A stretch of DNA of 64,000 bases, taken from contig CAYMYN010000001.1 in assembly GCA_964394665.1 (NCBI GenBank), positions 313,971 through 377,970 of the forward strand, read 5' to 3'. Shown in pieces: positions 34,575 through 47,089 of the stretch. The DNA comes from CAYMYN01 sp964394665. Its GTDB lineage: Bacteria; Planctomycetota; UBA1135; GCA-002686595. Both the position numbers and the translations under genes were made by a program. Position 1 is the stretch's first letter; every line of letters starts with the position of its first letter. The notes beneath the pieces are model-generated. The model was not told where the DNA came from, made no database searches, and saw nothing but the letters and a program-made list of their open reading frames with translations.

Positions 34575-34848
34575 CTGGTGGCTCCGTGAGTCGCAGGGGC
34601 CCGACGCGGCACGGTCGCGAAGGGCGGGCGCTGCGCGGGTTCTCAAATGGGCGCGGGCAGGGCGGCTGTCCGTGGACCGCCGTCACGCCCGCGTCTCCCA
34701 AGGCTACGCCGCCGCGGCCGCCCCGGAACCGCTCGTACAACGACGAAACCGCCGCCTGTGACCTCCGGTCGCACCCGCCGACGCCCCGTATCGATCCGCA
34801 CCCGTCCGCCCGTGCCGCGAACCGTCCCACGTTGCCGCGCGGCCCTGC
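34575..34848. other. 274-base intergenic region
   Basis: This lies upstream of the deiminase-like gene and downstream of the PVC cytochrome gene, both leftward. It contains TAGCCT on the minus strand (complement of 34701-34706), a fair -10 candidate for the deiminase gene. No other gene is seen. Confidence 0.35.
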
Positions 34849-37404
34849 TCAGCGTTCGGAGCGCACGGCGGATTCCTCGGCGCGCTCGAGGTCGGCGGCG
34901 GTGAAGGGGCGGCCCAGGGGCGGCTCGGAGCGGACGCGGCGCACGTCGGCGGGGGCGATCGGCGGGGCGCCGTGGCCCCAGGCGCGGCGCAGGTAGGTGA
35001 GCACCGCGGCGACCTCGTCGTCGTCGAGGGCGTGGGCTGGCATCTCGAGGTCCCAGGTGCTGCCCAGGACCTCGATCGGACCGATCAGGCCGCCGGTCAC
35101 GATGCGGATCAACCGCTCGGGCGAGCCGAGGACGTAGGGCGTGTGGCGCAGGGGCGGGGCCTTGCCGGCCTCGCCCTGGCCGCTCGCCAGGTGGCAGCTC
35201 GCGCAGTGGGCGGCGTAGAGTTCGCGGCCGCGCTCGAAGCGCGCCGTCTGCTCGGCGTCGAGGGGCTCGACCTTCGCCAGCGCGAAACCGGGCCGGCCCG
35301 GCCAGGCGAGGGCGGCGCGGATCTCCCGCGTGTCCCCGTCCTCGGCGAGCTCCGCGAAGCGCGCCGGCTCGTGCGCGAGCCGGATCGGCGCGGGTTTGCC
35401 ATCCGGGCCGATCGGTCGTCCCTCGACGAGGCCCGCGAGGAGAGCCGCGCGTTGCCACGCGGGTCGCGTTCCTTCGAGGGCTGCGTCGAGCACGCCCTCG
35501 ACGCGCTCGCCCGACCCCTCGCGCGCGACGCAGCGCGCCAGCAGGCGCACGAACGTGTCGCGGCCCGCCGCGGGCTCGCGCCAACGCTCGTCCTCGAGGA
35601 GCCTGCGCAGGAACTCGAGCTCGCGCCCGAGGAGGCCCGAGAGCGCGGCCGATCGAAGCTCGGGCGAGCCCGCGTCGAGCGACATCAGCTCGGCGAGCGC
35701 CGCGTCGCCCGCCGCGCTGCGCGCCTCCCCGAGCGACAGCAACGCTTGGCGCCGCAGGCGCCCCGGCTCGCGGCCGACCTCGAGGGCGCGGGCGGTCGAC
35801 TGGGCCTCGCCGGTCGTCAGCGACGTTTCGCCGACCCGCAACGCTTCGTGGCGCACCCGCGGGTCGGGGTCGGCGAGGCCGGCGAGGACGTGTTCGCGCC
35901 GCAGCAGGCCCGCGCCCTCGAGGGCCCACAGGGCGTGCAGGCGCGCCAGGGCTTCCGCGGAAGCCAACGCGCTCTCGAGCGCCGCGCGCGCCGCGCGTGA
36001 ACCCTCGCCGTCCTCGACGAACAGCCGTTGGGCTTGGTCGCGCCACCAGCCGCCGGGGTGCGCGAGCAGCTCGGCGAGTTCCTCCCAACTCGCCTCCGAG
36101 AGGCGCGGCGGGGCGGGCGCGGGACGCTCGCCGTCGGGCACGATGCGCCAGATGCGCCCCAGGCCCGTGGGCTGGTCGAGGCCGCGCTCCTCGATCTGCT
36201 TGCGCAGGAAGGTGGTCAGGAAGATGCGGTGCTGGAGGATGCCGCGGTAGAAGTCGACGACGTACAGCGCGCCGTCGGGACCGGGGAAGAGATTGACCGG
36301 TCGGAATCGTTCGTCGGTCGAGCTCAGGAAGTCGTGGCGCGCGCGACGCGGTTCGCCGCGCAGCCGGCCGTTCGCGTCCTCCAGCAGCGCGTAGCGCGCG
36401 ACGAGGTTGGCGGAGGGCTCGCACACGAAGGCATTCCCGTGGTACTCGGCGGGCAGCAGCGCCTCGCGATAGACCAGCGGTCCGCAGGCCGCGGTGTACT
36501 GGACGAGGTATCCCTCGTGCAGGAACCCGGGGCGATAGCCGCGGTTGACGCCCGGCGTGACGCGCGCGGGGAACACGCGCTGGTCCTCGACGACCGTCTC
36601 GTTGACGCCGCTCGCGCGGCCGTGGTTGGGATTGCGGATCGCGTACCACGAGGCGTAGGCGTCGCCGCGCAGGGCCTCGGAGTTGGTGTTGAACAGGATG
36701 CGGCCCAGGTCGTCGCGCGCGATCCCCCACTGGCCGCCGCCGGCGGTCGGCAGGCGCGTCCAACCCTGGGATCCGAATCGGTAGCGCCAAGGATGGTTCG
36801 CGCACCAGTACGCGTTGTCGAGCCCGAAGAGCAGGCCGTTGACCGCGTGCTCGGGGTTGTCGCGCCCGCCCAGGCCCCGATCGACGACGGTGATGCGATC
36901 GGCTCGCCCGTCGCCGTCGGTGTCCTCGGCGAAGAGCAACTCGGGCGGCGCCAGCACGAGCGCTCCCCCGCGCACCGGCGCAACGCCCCGCGGCAGGACC
37001 AGGCCGGAGAGGAACTCCGTGCGTCGCTCGAAGCGCCCGTCGCCGTCCGCGTCCTCGAGCACCGCGATCACGCCCACCGGCTCGTGCTCGCCGCGCCCCT
37101 CGGCGTCGGGCATGTACCCGCGCATCTCGCACACCCACAGACGTCCATCCTCGTCGAACACGGCTTGCACCGGATCCTCGACGAGCGGCTCGGCGGCCGC
37201 GAGCTCGATGCGCAGCCCCGGCGGCAGGGCGAAGAGCTCCAGCGCTTCCCGCGGCGTGCGCACCACCGCGGGCGGGACCGCGAGGTGCGCGGGGAGCGGC
37301 GGTTGCTCCTCGCCCGGCACGTCGCCCTGCTGCGCGGCGGCGGGGGCGAGCAGGGCCAGGAGGAGCGGGAGGGCGCGCAGGGGAGGGGGGAACGCGGTAC
37401 GCAT
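34849..37404 (-). CDS. PVC-type c-type cytochrome with N-terminal propeller (membrane-bound dehydrogenase-like)
   Basis: The 851-residue exported protein (signal MRTAFPPPLRALPLLLALLAPAAAQQG) has the layout of the PVC-type CxxCH proteins. A glucose-dehydrogenase-like six-bladed propeller comes first (RIELAAAEPLVEDPVQAVFDEDGRLWVCEMRGYMPD, DADGDGRFE, VNGLLFGLDNAYWCANHP, in pieces). A helical repeat region of about 320 residues follows (HEAT-like, ALWALEGAGLL, DPDPRVRHEALR), and then a cytochrome c domain with CASCH at 734-738 (ELYAAHCASCHLASGQG). The PVC-type family is often described as membrane-bound dehydrogenase proteins and is characteristic of Planctomycetota and Verrucomicrobiota. It probably oxidises a sugar or polyol and passes electrons to heme. 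The ATG at 37404 has CATAGT 18 bases upstream. Confidence 0.82.
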   Translation of the reverse strand: MRTAFPPPLRALPLLLALLAPAAAQQGDVPGEEQPPLPAHLAVPPAVVRTPREALELFALPPGLRIELAAAEPLVEDPVQAVFDEDGRLWVCEMRGYMPDAEGRGEHEPVGVIAVLEDADGDGRFERRTEFLSGLVLPRGVAPVRGGALVLAPPELLFAEDTDGDGRADRITVVDRGLGGRDNPEHAVNGLLFGLDNAYWCANHPWRYRFGSQGWTRLPTAGGGQWGIARDDLGRILFNTNSEALRGDAYASWYAIRNPNHGRASGVNETVVEDQRVFPARVTPGVNRGYRPGFLHEGYLVQYTAACGPLVYREALLPAEYHGNAFVCEPSANLVARYALLEDANGRLRGEPRRARHDFLSSTDERFRPVNLFPGPDGALYVVDFYRGILQHRIFLTTFLRKQIEERGLDQPTGLGRIWRIVPDGERPAPAPPRLSEASWEELAELLAHPGGWWRDQAQRLFVEDGEGSRAARAALESALASAEALARLHALWALEGAGLLRREHVLAGLADPDPRVRHEALRVGETSLTTGEAQSTARALEVGREPGRLRRQALLSLGEARSAAGDAALAELMSLDAGSPELRSAALSGLLGRELEFLRRLLEDERWREPAAGRDTFVRLLARCVAREGSGERVEGVLDAALEGTRPAWQRAALLAGLVEGRPIGPDGKPAPIRLAHEPARFAELAEDGDTREIRAALAWPGRPGFALAKVEPLDAEQTARFERGRELYAAHCASCHLASGQGEAGKAPPLRHTPYVLGSPERLIRIVTGGLIGPIEVLGSTWDLEMPAHALDDDEVAAVLTYLRRAWGHGAPPIAPADVRRVRSEPPLGRPFTAADLERAEESAVRSER

Positions 37405-37458
37405 CGCGACGGGGGGCGCCCCACTATGCCACGGGAGCGGCGATCCGCGCCGCGTCCG

Positions 37459-39488
37459 TCACTCGGGCGCGAACTCGACCCGCAGCGGACCGTCGGCGGT
37501 GCCCAGGTCGACCTGGAGCGGCTCGCGCGCGGAGCCCGCGATGCGCACGCGCGCGAGCGAACGCGGCAGGATGCAGGCCGCGAGGCCCTCGTCATCGGTG
37601 CGCAGGTTCACGTCGGCGTCGCCCGCCACGGAGCCGAGGACGAACTCCGTGCGCCGCCAGGGCGTGCCGTCCGGACGCACGAACTGGAAGCGGACCAGGC
37701 GCGCGGCGCCGCGCAGGTCGAGGGGCAGGAGGCGCGGGTCTGAGGTCGCGCGTCCCGCGACGACCTCGACGCCCTCGACGCGACCGAGCTCGAAGCCGCC
37801 GTCCCGCGTCTCCATCCACACGTCGTAGGTGCCGGGCGTCAGGCCGTCGAAGGCCAGCACGCGCCCCGGATACCAATCGGGCGTGCGCGATCGGCCGGCC
37901 CGCGCGCGCAGGCGCAGGAGCAGCCCCAGGAAGGGGATGCCCTCGTCGAGCACGACCTCGACCCGCAGGGTGCCGCTGGGGGGCGCCGCGCCGCTGGGCT
38001 GGAGCACCACGCGTTGGTCGAGGGCGCCGATCGGCAGGTCGTCGAGCTCGAGCACCTCGAAGCCCTGGGCGCGCGCGGTCAGGCCCAGGGCCCGCGGAAG
38101 GCGCACGCCGCGCACTCGGAAGTGTCCGTTCGCATCGGCGCGCACGCCGCCGTCGGCGAGGTTGTACCAGCGGTGCTCGCGGCCCTCGCCGTGGCGCTCG
38201 CGGAAGTTCAGTTGGACCTGCGGGACGGGTTCGCCCGCGACGTCGACCACGGTCCCCGCCAGCAGGACGGGCACGGGCGCGAGCTGCACGTCACCCAGGA
38301 CGACGACCTCGCCCTCGCCGAGGGTCGTGGGCAGNNNNNNNNNNGCAGTAGCACGCTGGCGGTGCTCCAGTCGGGATCGTCCTGGGCGAGGGAACCGCGC
38401 GAACGCAGGCTGAGGTCGAGCCGCGGCGCGACCGGCGCGCTGCCCGGTGCGCGCGGGACGGCAGCCCAGCCCTCCGCGTCGGTGGACAGGCTGAAGGAGT
38501 GCGCCCGCGGTGGGCCCGCGGCGGGCGGCGGCACCCATTCGGGATCGGCCCACAGCTCGGCCCACAGGCGCGCGTCCGCGAGCGGGGCGCCGCGGGGATC
38601 GAGGACGCGCAGGCGCAGCGTCGCCACGGGCGGCCCCAGGCGCACGTCGACGACGCGCACCTCGCCCGGGGAACGGGGGCCTTCGATCCCACGCGGCGCG
38701 ACCGCGCCCAGGCCCGGCGACGAGACGCTCAACTGGAACGTGAGGCCCAGGCCGACGGGCTCGATGCGAGCCAGCCCTCCCCGCGTGTCGACGAGGTGCT
38801 GCCCGATGCGTTCGTAGCCAGCGTCGGGCTGCGCGGCGGCGACGTCGGCGGGGAGCCAGAACCAGGCCACCTGGCCGGCGTCGAGGGCGTTCCCGGCGGC
38901 GTCGAGCAACCGCACGTGGAGCGCGCCGGCGGACGGCAGTTCGAGGCGCACGCGATCCCCGTCGAGCGGCCAAGCGGCCAGAGCGACGCGCACCGGTTCG
39001 GCGCTCGCGAAGTCGGCCCGCAGGCCGGGCTCCACGGCGAGGGAGTGGCCGCGGAGGCGCTCGCGGAACGCGGTGATGGGCGCCAGGTCGAAGTGCGCCA
39101 GGCCGTCGGGGGCGCGCGCCGTCGCGACGGCGAGCCGTTCCCCCTTGCCCCCCGGCATGCGGTAGACGAACTCGACCGAGACGCCGGGCACCGGAAGGGC
39201 CTGCGCGTCGACGACCTCGACCACGAGCCCGCCCGCGGGCAACGCGCGCTCCGCCGGGATCCCTGGCACCTCGCCCGCGGCATCCTCCGCGGCGGGGATC
39301 GCCGTCCTGGGCTCCTCGGAGCGCTCGAGCTCCGCGCTGCCCTCCCCCGACGGCCCACGGGTCGCCAGGGCGGCCTTCGGCGCGACGCCTCCCGTCGCCG
39401 CCGTTCGCCCATCGAGCCATGCCCAGACGAGCAGCGAGCCTGCGACCCCGGCCGCGATGGCGAGCGCGCTCCAGATGCGTCGTCCCAT
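37459..39488 (-). CDS. Carboxypeptidase-regulatory-like domain protein, interrupted by an assembly gap
   Basis: The gene reads in one frame from the ATG at 39488 to the gap at 38344 and in another from 38334 to the stop at 37459. Sequence character and content are continuous, and a 4-base contig overlap at the gap restores a 671-residue product, so it is one gene. The start MGRRIWSALAIAAGVAGSLLVWAW is a TM or signal anchor. Then come several beta-sandwich repeats of the carboxypeptidase regulatory type (LVVEVVDAQALPVPGVSVEFVYR, LRLRVLDPRGAPLADARLWAE, LAGTVVDVAGEPVPQVQLNFRE, in pieces). This suggests an anchored extracytoplasmic adhesion or scaffold protein. AAGGG lies 6 bases before the start. 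Confidence 0.68.
38335..38344. other. Assembly gap inside a gene
   Basis: Ten N of placeholder length. The left flank ends with GCAG (38331-38334) and the right flank begins with GCAG (38345-38348). Merging these four bases removes 14 positions and brings the two halves of the surrounding gene into one frame. Confidence 0.9.
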
Positions 39489-39700
39489 GATTGCCCTTCG
39501 GGCTGTGCGCGATCGCGGCCGTCGATCGTCGGTTGGGTTCGATCCGACACGCGTCCGAAGTGCGGCGAGCGGTCGCGCCGCTCCGACCGGGTGCGTGCGC
39601 CGATATCCTAGCGACCCTGCGGGCCTTGCACTCGACCGCCGCGCGCGAGACCCACTCCGACCCGCCCCGTGGGTCGCCCTGGAACCTGGACGACCTGCTG

Positions 39701-42430
<2,730 letters not shown>

Positions 42431-42796
42431 TCAGACGCCGTGGGCGCTGTGGCTGCGCGCCGCCGCGGCGAGCAGCTCGAGGATCAGTCCGCGGGTCTCC
42501 TTGAGCGTCAGGTCGTCGCTGGCCCGGTACTCGACGCAGCTCCGGCCCGAACGCAGCGGCCCGAGTCGCTCCTCGAAGGCGTCGAGGAGCGCGGGGTCCA
42601 TCAGGTAGAACATCATGCCCTTCTTGCGCGACGCGAAACCCGCCAGCCAGGTTCCGCCGCGCGCATAGACGGGGAAGTGTTCGAAGGTCTCCTCCGCGTC
42701 CGGGAAGAAGCCCAGGATCAGGTGGCGCAGCTCCTCGAGGTGGGGTCGCTGCTCCGCCGGCACGCGCTGGATGTATCCGGCGACTTCGGGGTGCAT
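42431..42796 (-). CDS. DUF1801 (YdhG-like) small protein
   Basis: The 121-residue protein matches the DUF1801 pattern: an N-terminal helix HPEVAGYIQRVPAEQRPHLEELRHLIL followed by FPDAEETFEHFPVYARGGTWLAGFASRKKGMMFYLMD (quoted from a continuous region in pieces) and a charged C-terminus. The biochemical role of the family is unknown; it is usually small and cytoplasmic. The start at 42796 has AGGAGG 8 bases upstream, and TAGCCT lies 21 bases farther up as a -10 element. Its stop codon abuts the stop codon of the convergent P-type ATPase with no spacing. Confidence 0.72.
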   Translation of the reverse strand: MHPEVAGYIQRVPAEQRPHLEELRHLILGFFPDAEETFEHFPVYARGGTWLAGFASRKKGMMFYLMDPALLDAFEERLGPLRSGRSCVEYRASDDLTLKETRGLILELLAAAARSHSAHGV

Positions 42797-43189
42797 GGCA
42801 GGTCCTCCTGGACCCCAGGCTACCGCGATCGGCGCGCGACGGGTCAACCCTGCGCCCACGGGGCCCGCTGGGCCCGGGTCCGCCCAGGCCAGCGAGACGC
42901 GAGGCCACGCCGGCGCCCTCCCATTCGCGGGAAGCTCCGGCCAGGGACGCGGCCAGGGTTCCGGCGCGGAGGGAGGGTGATCCCGGAGCAGGGCGTCCCG
43001 GCCCTGCGGACCACCGGGATGCCCGCGCCCGGGGGGTTCAGCGCGCATCCCTGCCGAGCGCGCTCGTGGGCAACCGGGGCGGCGCCCTCCCTGGCGTCCC
43101 TCCCGCCGTTTCCACGCCGACGGTCGGTTACCCTGCCGCCTGGGCCAGGGATAGCGGACAGAACCTCGGCCCGATCACGGACGTCTCGA
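42797..43189. other. 393-base divergent intergenic region with two -10 candidates
   Basis: This lies between the leftward DUF1801 gene and the rightward ECF sigma gene. TAGCCT on the minus strand (complement of 42817-42822) fits the DUF1801 gene. TACCCT at 43129-43134 fits the sigma gene with a 55-base leader. The rest is GC-rich, with no other gene seen. Confidence 0.45.
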
Positions 43190-43804
43190 ATGGCCATGCC
43201 TCCCTCGATCACGGCCACCACGACCGCCCTGCTCGAATCCCTGCGCGATGGCCTGAACTCCGACGCCTGGGAGGAGTTCGATAGGCGGTATCGGCCGATC
43301 GTGTTCCACCTGGCGTTGCGAATGGGCCTGGAGGAAGCGGACGCGGCCGACGTCGCCCAGGAGAGCCTGCTCGAGTTCTTCCGCGACCATCGCGCGGGAC
43401 GGTACGAGCGGGGCCGTGGCCGCCTGCGCGCCTACTTGCTCGGCATCGCGCGCCATCGGGCCCTAGACAGCCTGAATAGCCGCAGACGCAATGCGCCCGC
43501 CGGCAGAGATACGGTGCTCTTGCTCCTAGCGCAACAGGGACCCCAGGAACTCGAGGTTCTCTGGGAGGCGGAGTTGCAAGCCGAGATCCTGCGCCGGGCT
43601 TTCGCCCTGCTGGCGCGCACGACCGGCATCGAGGACAGGAGCCTGGCGATTTTCAACGACTATGGACTACGCGGCGACCCCGTCGAAGCGGTGGCCGAGC
43701 GCTACGGGGTGTCGCACGCAACGGTCTACGCGATCAAGTCCCGTTGCCTCGAACGCCTGATCGCGTTGCGCGAGGAGCTACGCGCTGCCTACGAGGACCT
43801 CTGA
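43190..43804 (+). CDS. ECF sigma factor paired with the second Ser/Thr kinase
   Basis: The 204-residue sigma factor has region 2 (AWEEFDRRYRPIVFHLALRMGLEEADAADVAQESLLEFF, in pieces, and GRLRAYLLGIARHRALD) and region 4 (GDPVEAVAERYGVSHATVYAIKSRCLERL). Its linker is longer than in the first ECF factor. It overlaps the kinase gene by TGATG. The upstream ATG at 43190 is used, but ATG 43196 is equally possible; the Shine-Dalgarno match (GGACG) is weak. It is probably responsible for an operon that includes itself, with the kinase acting as regulator in place of a classical anti-sigma. Confidence 0.83.
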   Translation: MAMPPSITATTTALLESLRDGLNSDAWEEFDRRYRPIVFHLALRMGLEEADAADVAQESLLEFFRDHRAGRYERGRGRLRAYLLGIARHRALDSLNSRRRNAPAGRDTVLLLLAQQGPQELEVLWEAELQAEILRRAFALLARTTGIEDRSLAIFNDYGLRGDPVEAVAERYGVSHATVYAIKSRCLERLIALREELRAAYEDL

Positions 43805-46800
43805 TGGACTGCCTCGACCAGGAGGCTCTCGAGCGCATCGCGGGTGGGTCGGCCGAGCCCGATGAGCGCGCTCATATCGACTCCTGCGCCGACTGCACCC
43901 GTGAGTTGGAACACGTGCGCGGCGAGACCGCACTGCTCGTCAGCCTTCGAAACGCACTGTGCGCTCCCGCGGCTACTCGGCAGCAGTGGAACGCATTCCC
44001 CGAGGAGTTTCGGCTCATTCGCTCGATTGGCCGCGGAGGCCAAGGTGAGATCCATGAGGCTGTTCAGCTCTCGACCGGTCGTCGAGTGGCGCTGAAGCTC
44101 CTGCTCCAGGGCCAAATGGCCACGACGTCCCAGCGCGCGCGCTTCCTACGCGAGATCAGGCTAGCCCATCGCCTCCAGCACCCCAACTTGGTCACGGTCC
44201 ACGCGGCCGGCGAGACCGCCGAGGGGGTCCTCTACCTGGCCATGGAGCTCGTGGACGGGAGACACTTCGACGCCTGGGCCGACGAACTGCGCTCCCATGA
44301 TCCTGCCGGGGCGACGCAGCGCATCCTGGGCAGCTTCCTCGAGGTCTGCGATGCAGTCGCCTGCGCGCACGCCGCGGGGATCGTCCATCGTGACATCAAG
44401 CCCTCGAACGTGCTCGTCGACCTCGAGGGTCGAGCGCGAGTGCTGGACCTCGGTCTCGCCAAGCACCTGCACTCCGGAGCGGACCGCGGTCCGACGAACA
44501 GCTTTCATACACGGACAGGCGAACTCGTTGGCAGCCTGGCTTGGATGTCGCCCGAGCGCCTCGCGGGAGATGAGGAGGAGAGCTTCCCGTCGGACGTCTA
44601 CTCCTTGGGGCTGTTGCTCCACCGTGTGATCTTGGGCCGCGAAGCCCACAAGGATGCGGCAAGCAGAAACGTCCTTTCGGGCGGAGCCGAGAGCGCCGAC
44701 GTGCTCGAGGACACTTCGTCTCTGCAGGAGGCCTGTCGATCGGTCCTCCGCCGTGCCCTGGCGGTCGCTCCGTCGGAGCGCTACGCCCACGCTGGAGAGC
44801 TCGCAGACGAACTGCGCCGCACTCTGCAGGCTGATCCCCCAGTGCGACCGGCTGACCCGCGTCGAACACGCATCGTCGCCGGCGCGTCGGTCGCGATCGC
44901 CCTGGCCGTGGCCCTGGCCTGGATCGCGCCGACGCGGATCTGGACGCAGGCCGCCCATCCAACCGCGGCGCGCATGCTTGCCATCCTGGAGCGCTCTAGC
45001 GGCGCAGCGGCCCTGGACGAGTTTCTTACGGCGACGGCCCGACTCGAGACGCTCTCTTCCGGTGCGCTCGGAGACTGGGCGCTTCCGGAGCCTGGCAGCG
45101 TGGAGCTCGGTCACTGGCGCCTCGCCGCCTCCCAGGTCTGGCGGAGGTTCCCTGCGCTGCTGCGCATACCCCTCGACCCAGGCCATGATTGGAGCTACCT
45201 CTCGGCGGCCGAGTCTGGAGACTGGCTCGGCTTGGCGACGTCGGATGGACGAGTCGAACTCCTGCAAACATCGGGCGCACGACGCACTCTGTCATACGCG
45301 GACCTGGGAGTTCATGGGTTCGGGCATTTGTTGCTCTCCCACGATGGCCGCCATGCGCTGTCCTACATGGAAGGGCCAGGTGGCGTTCCCGGATACAGCT
45401 TGCTTGCCCTCAGTCCTCCCGGAGCCGAGCTCAAGCTACGCGAGCTCGTCGGTCTCTATCCCGCATACTGGGCCAAATCCCGGTCCTTGATCGCGGCGAC
45501 GTCCGCGGAGCGTGAAGCCCTGATCCTCATCGACCCCGAGTTGGAAGACCCGCTCGAGACGCGCGTGTTGCCGGACGACTTTCGATTCTACTCGGCCTGT
45601 TTCCTCGACGACGACTCCAAGCTCTTGCTAGTGGATCGCGAAGGTCGGACGCTCGTCCATACCATCGGCTCTGACGAACCGTTGGGGGAGGGCGCCCCCG
45701 TCCCTAGTGGTGCCTCGGTGCTGGAGCTGGACAACGGACACTGGTTGCTCATTGAGCCCCGCTTGGCCGTTTTCGACACGGAGCGAGGGGTTCGCCACCA
45801 GCTCCACTGGAGCAACAACCCGGTACGCGCCCTTCCGTTGGCGGGAAGCTCGCTGCGCGCCTTGGTATCGGACGAAGTACAGGGCTTTCGAGCCGCGCGC
45901 TTCTCGGACGCACCCGAGCACTGGATCCGGAGGGATCCCTGGCGGGACACGTCGAGCCTCCAGCAGATGGCCAGCATGGGTGCCGGTCAACTCGTCGCCA
46001 CGCTGAACATCGATCGGACGCTGACCGTGTTCAGCGCGGAGACTGTGGACCTGCCCCGAATGCTGTCGTCGAGAACCTCGGCAGGCACCCTGCACGGTGT
46101 TCGAGCGCTACCGGATGGCAGCGGATGGGTCGCAAGCTCACGTAACGAACTCCTGTTCTTCGAACGCGGCGAGACGCACGCTCTGACCGTGGCCGAACTC
46201 GGAGATCTGATCCTCCAGGTGGATGTGGGAAGCGACGGCCGCGTCTACTTCTCGACTCAACGCGGGAGAGTGGGAAGCACGCACCGATCGGGAGAACCCG
46301 GATTGCGATGGCATGCCGGTCACCCCGGGATGATCAGCGCGTTGGCCTTGGACCCGAGCGGATCCCGCCTGGCTGCGGCGGACGAGCACGGCCATATCAC
46401 GGTCGAACCGGTCGACGGCTTGGCTCCTCCCCTGACCACCCGACTACGGGCCGGCCAGCCTCGGGTGCCGCGTCTCGCGTTCGACCCGCATGGTCGCTGG
46501 ATCGCCGGGACGGTGCGTGAGGGCCGTGTGTTCTGGTGGGTGCCCGGCTCCGACCCGATCCTCGCTGAACCGGGGCACTTCACCACGGCCCACGGCCTGG
46601 CCATCCACCCGCAGACCGGCCACGTGGTCAGCGGGCACGAAGCGAGCCGCATCGCCGTGTGGGAGCCCCTCGCGCTTCGGCCACTACGAACGCACACGCT
46701 CTCGCAGGCTTCTCCATTCTCGGTCTGGGCCCTGACCTTCAGTCCGGACGGACGCTACCTCGCGGCCGGCAGCGGTCGCCGCATCTTCGTCCTCGAGTGG

Positions 46801-46968
46801 CCTTCCTGCCGGACGCTCTTCGACGCCGAGGAACATGATCTGGCGATCTTCTCCCTCGCGTTCCATCCCACCCTACCGGTGCTGGCTTCCGCCGGGGAGG
46901 TCGGCGAGCTGATGGAGTGGGACTTCCGGGCCGCCGACCACCTCCTTGACCGCGTCCGCAAGCCCTGA
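43804..46968 (+). CDS. Membrane Ser/Thr kinase with zinc-finger-like N-terminus and beta-propeller C-terminus
   Basis: The 1054-residue protein starts with a short anti-sigma-like zinc-finger segment (HIDSCADC: His24, Cys28, Cys31). A kinase domain of about 270 residues follows (GRGGQGEI, VALKLLL, HRDIKPSN with Asp197, DLGLAK with Asp215 in place of DFG, GSLAWMSPERL), then a TM helix near 357-376. The final 650 residues are WD40/propeller-like, with repeats such as LALDPSGSRLAAADEHGHITV, LAFDPHGRWIAGTVREGRVF, LTFSPDGRYLAAGSGRRIFVLE and LAFHPTLPVLASAGEVGELMEWD (each shortened). Propeller ends outside the membrane could sense ligands and signal to the kinase. The zinc-finger piece suggests direct binding to the overlapping ECF sigma factor. 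Confidence 0.8.
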   Translation: MDCLDQEALERIAGGSAEPDERAHIDSCADCTRELEHVRGETALLVSLRNALCAPAATRQQWNAFPEEFRLIRSIGRGGQGEIHEAVQLSTGRRVALKLLLQGQMATTSQRARFLREIRLAHRLQHPNLVTVHAAGETAEGVLYLAMELVDGRHFDAWADELRSHDPAGATQRILGSFLEVCDAVACAHAAGIVHRDIKPSNVLVDLEGRARVLDLGLAKHLHSGADRGPTNSFHTRTGELVGSLAWMSPERLAGDEEESFPSDVYSLGLLLHRVILGREAHKDAASRNVLSGGAESADVLEDTSSLQEACRSVLRRALAVAPSERYAHAGELADELRRTLQADPPVRPADPRRTRIVAGASVAIALAVALAWIAPTRIWTQAAHPTAARMLAILERSSGAAALDEFLTATARLETLSSGALGDWALPEPGSVELGHWRLAASQVWRRFPALLRIPLDPGHDWSYLSAAESGDWLGLATSDGRVELLQTSGARRTLSYADLGVHGFGHLLLSHDGRHALSYMEGPGGVPGYSLLALSPPGAELKLRELVGLYPAYWAKSRSLIAATSAEREALILIDPELEDPLETRVLPDDFRFYSACFLDDDSKLLLVDREGRTLVHTIGSDEPLGEGAPVPSGASVLELDNGHWLLIEPRLAVFDTERGVRHQLHWSNNPVRALPLAGSSLRALVSDEVQGFRAARFSDAPEHWIRRDPWRDTSSLQQMASMGAGQLVATLNIDRTLTVFSAETVDLPRMLSSRTSAGTLHGVRALPDGSGWVASSRNELLFFERGETHALTVAELGDLILQVDVGSDGRVYFSTQRGRVGSTHRSGEPGLRWHAGHPGMISALALDPSGSRLAAADEHGHITVEPVDGLAPPLTTRLRAGQPRVPRLAFDPHGRWIAGTVREGRVFWWVPGSDPILAEPGHFTTAHGLAIHPQTGHVVSGHEASRIAVWEPLALRPLRTHTLSQASPFSVWALTFSPDGRYLAAGSGRRIFVLEWPSCRTLFDAEEHDLAIFSLAFHPTLPVLASAGEVGELMEWDFRAADHLLDRVRKP

Positions 46969-46999
46969 TCGCTCGAGCGCCGGAAGTCTCCCCGGATAC

Positions 47000-47020
47000 A
47001 GGGGTCCAGGGAGGACCCCT
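47000..47020 (+). terminator. Hairpin after the second kinase gene
   Basis: AGGGGTCC (47000-47007) and GGACCCCT (47013-47020) form a perfect 8-bp stem with a 5-base loop, 31 bases after the kinase stop. It is the best terminator candidate of the neighbourhood, although it lacks a run of T. It could also serve the convergent gene whose stop is at 47090. Confidence 0.5.
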
Positions 47021-47089
47021 CTACGTTCCAACCCGCGCCAACGCTGCATGGATGCGAAGGACGATGGCCCGACCGGCCCTCGCCCAGTC

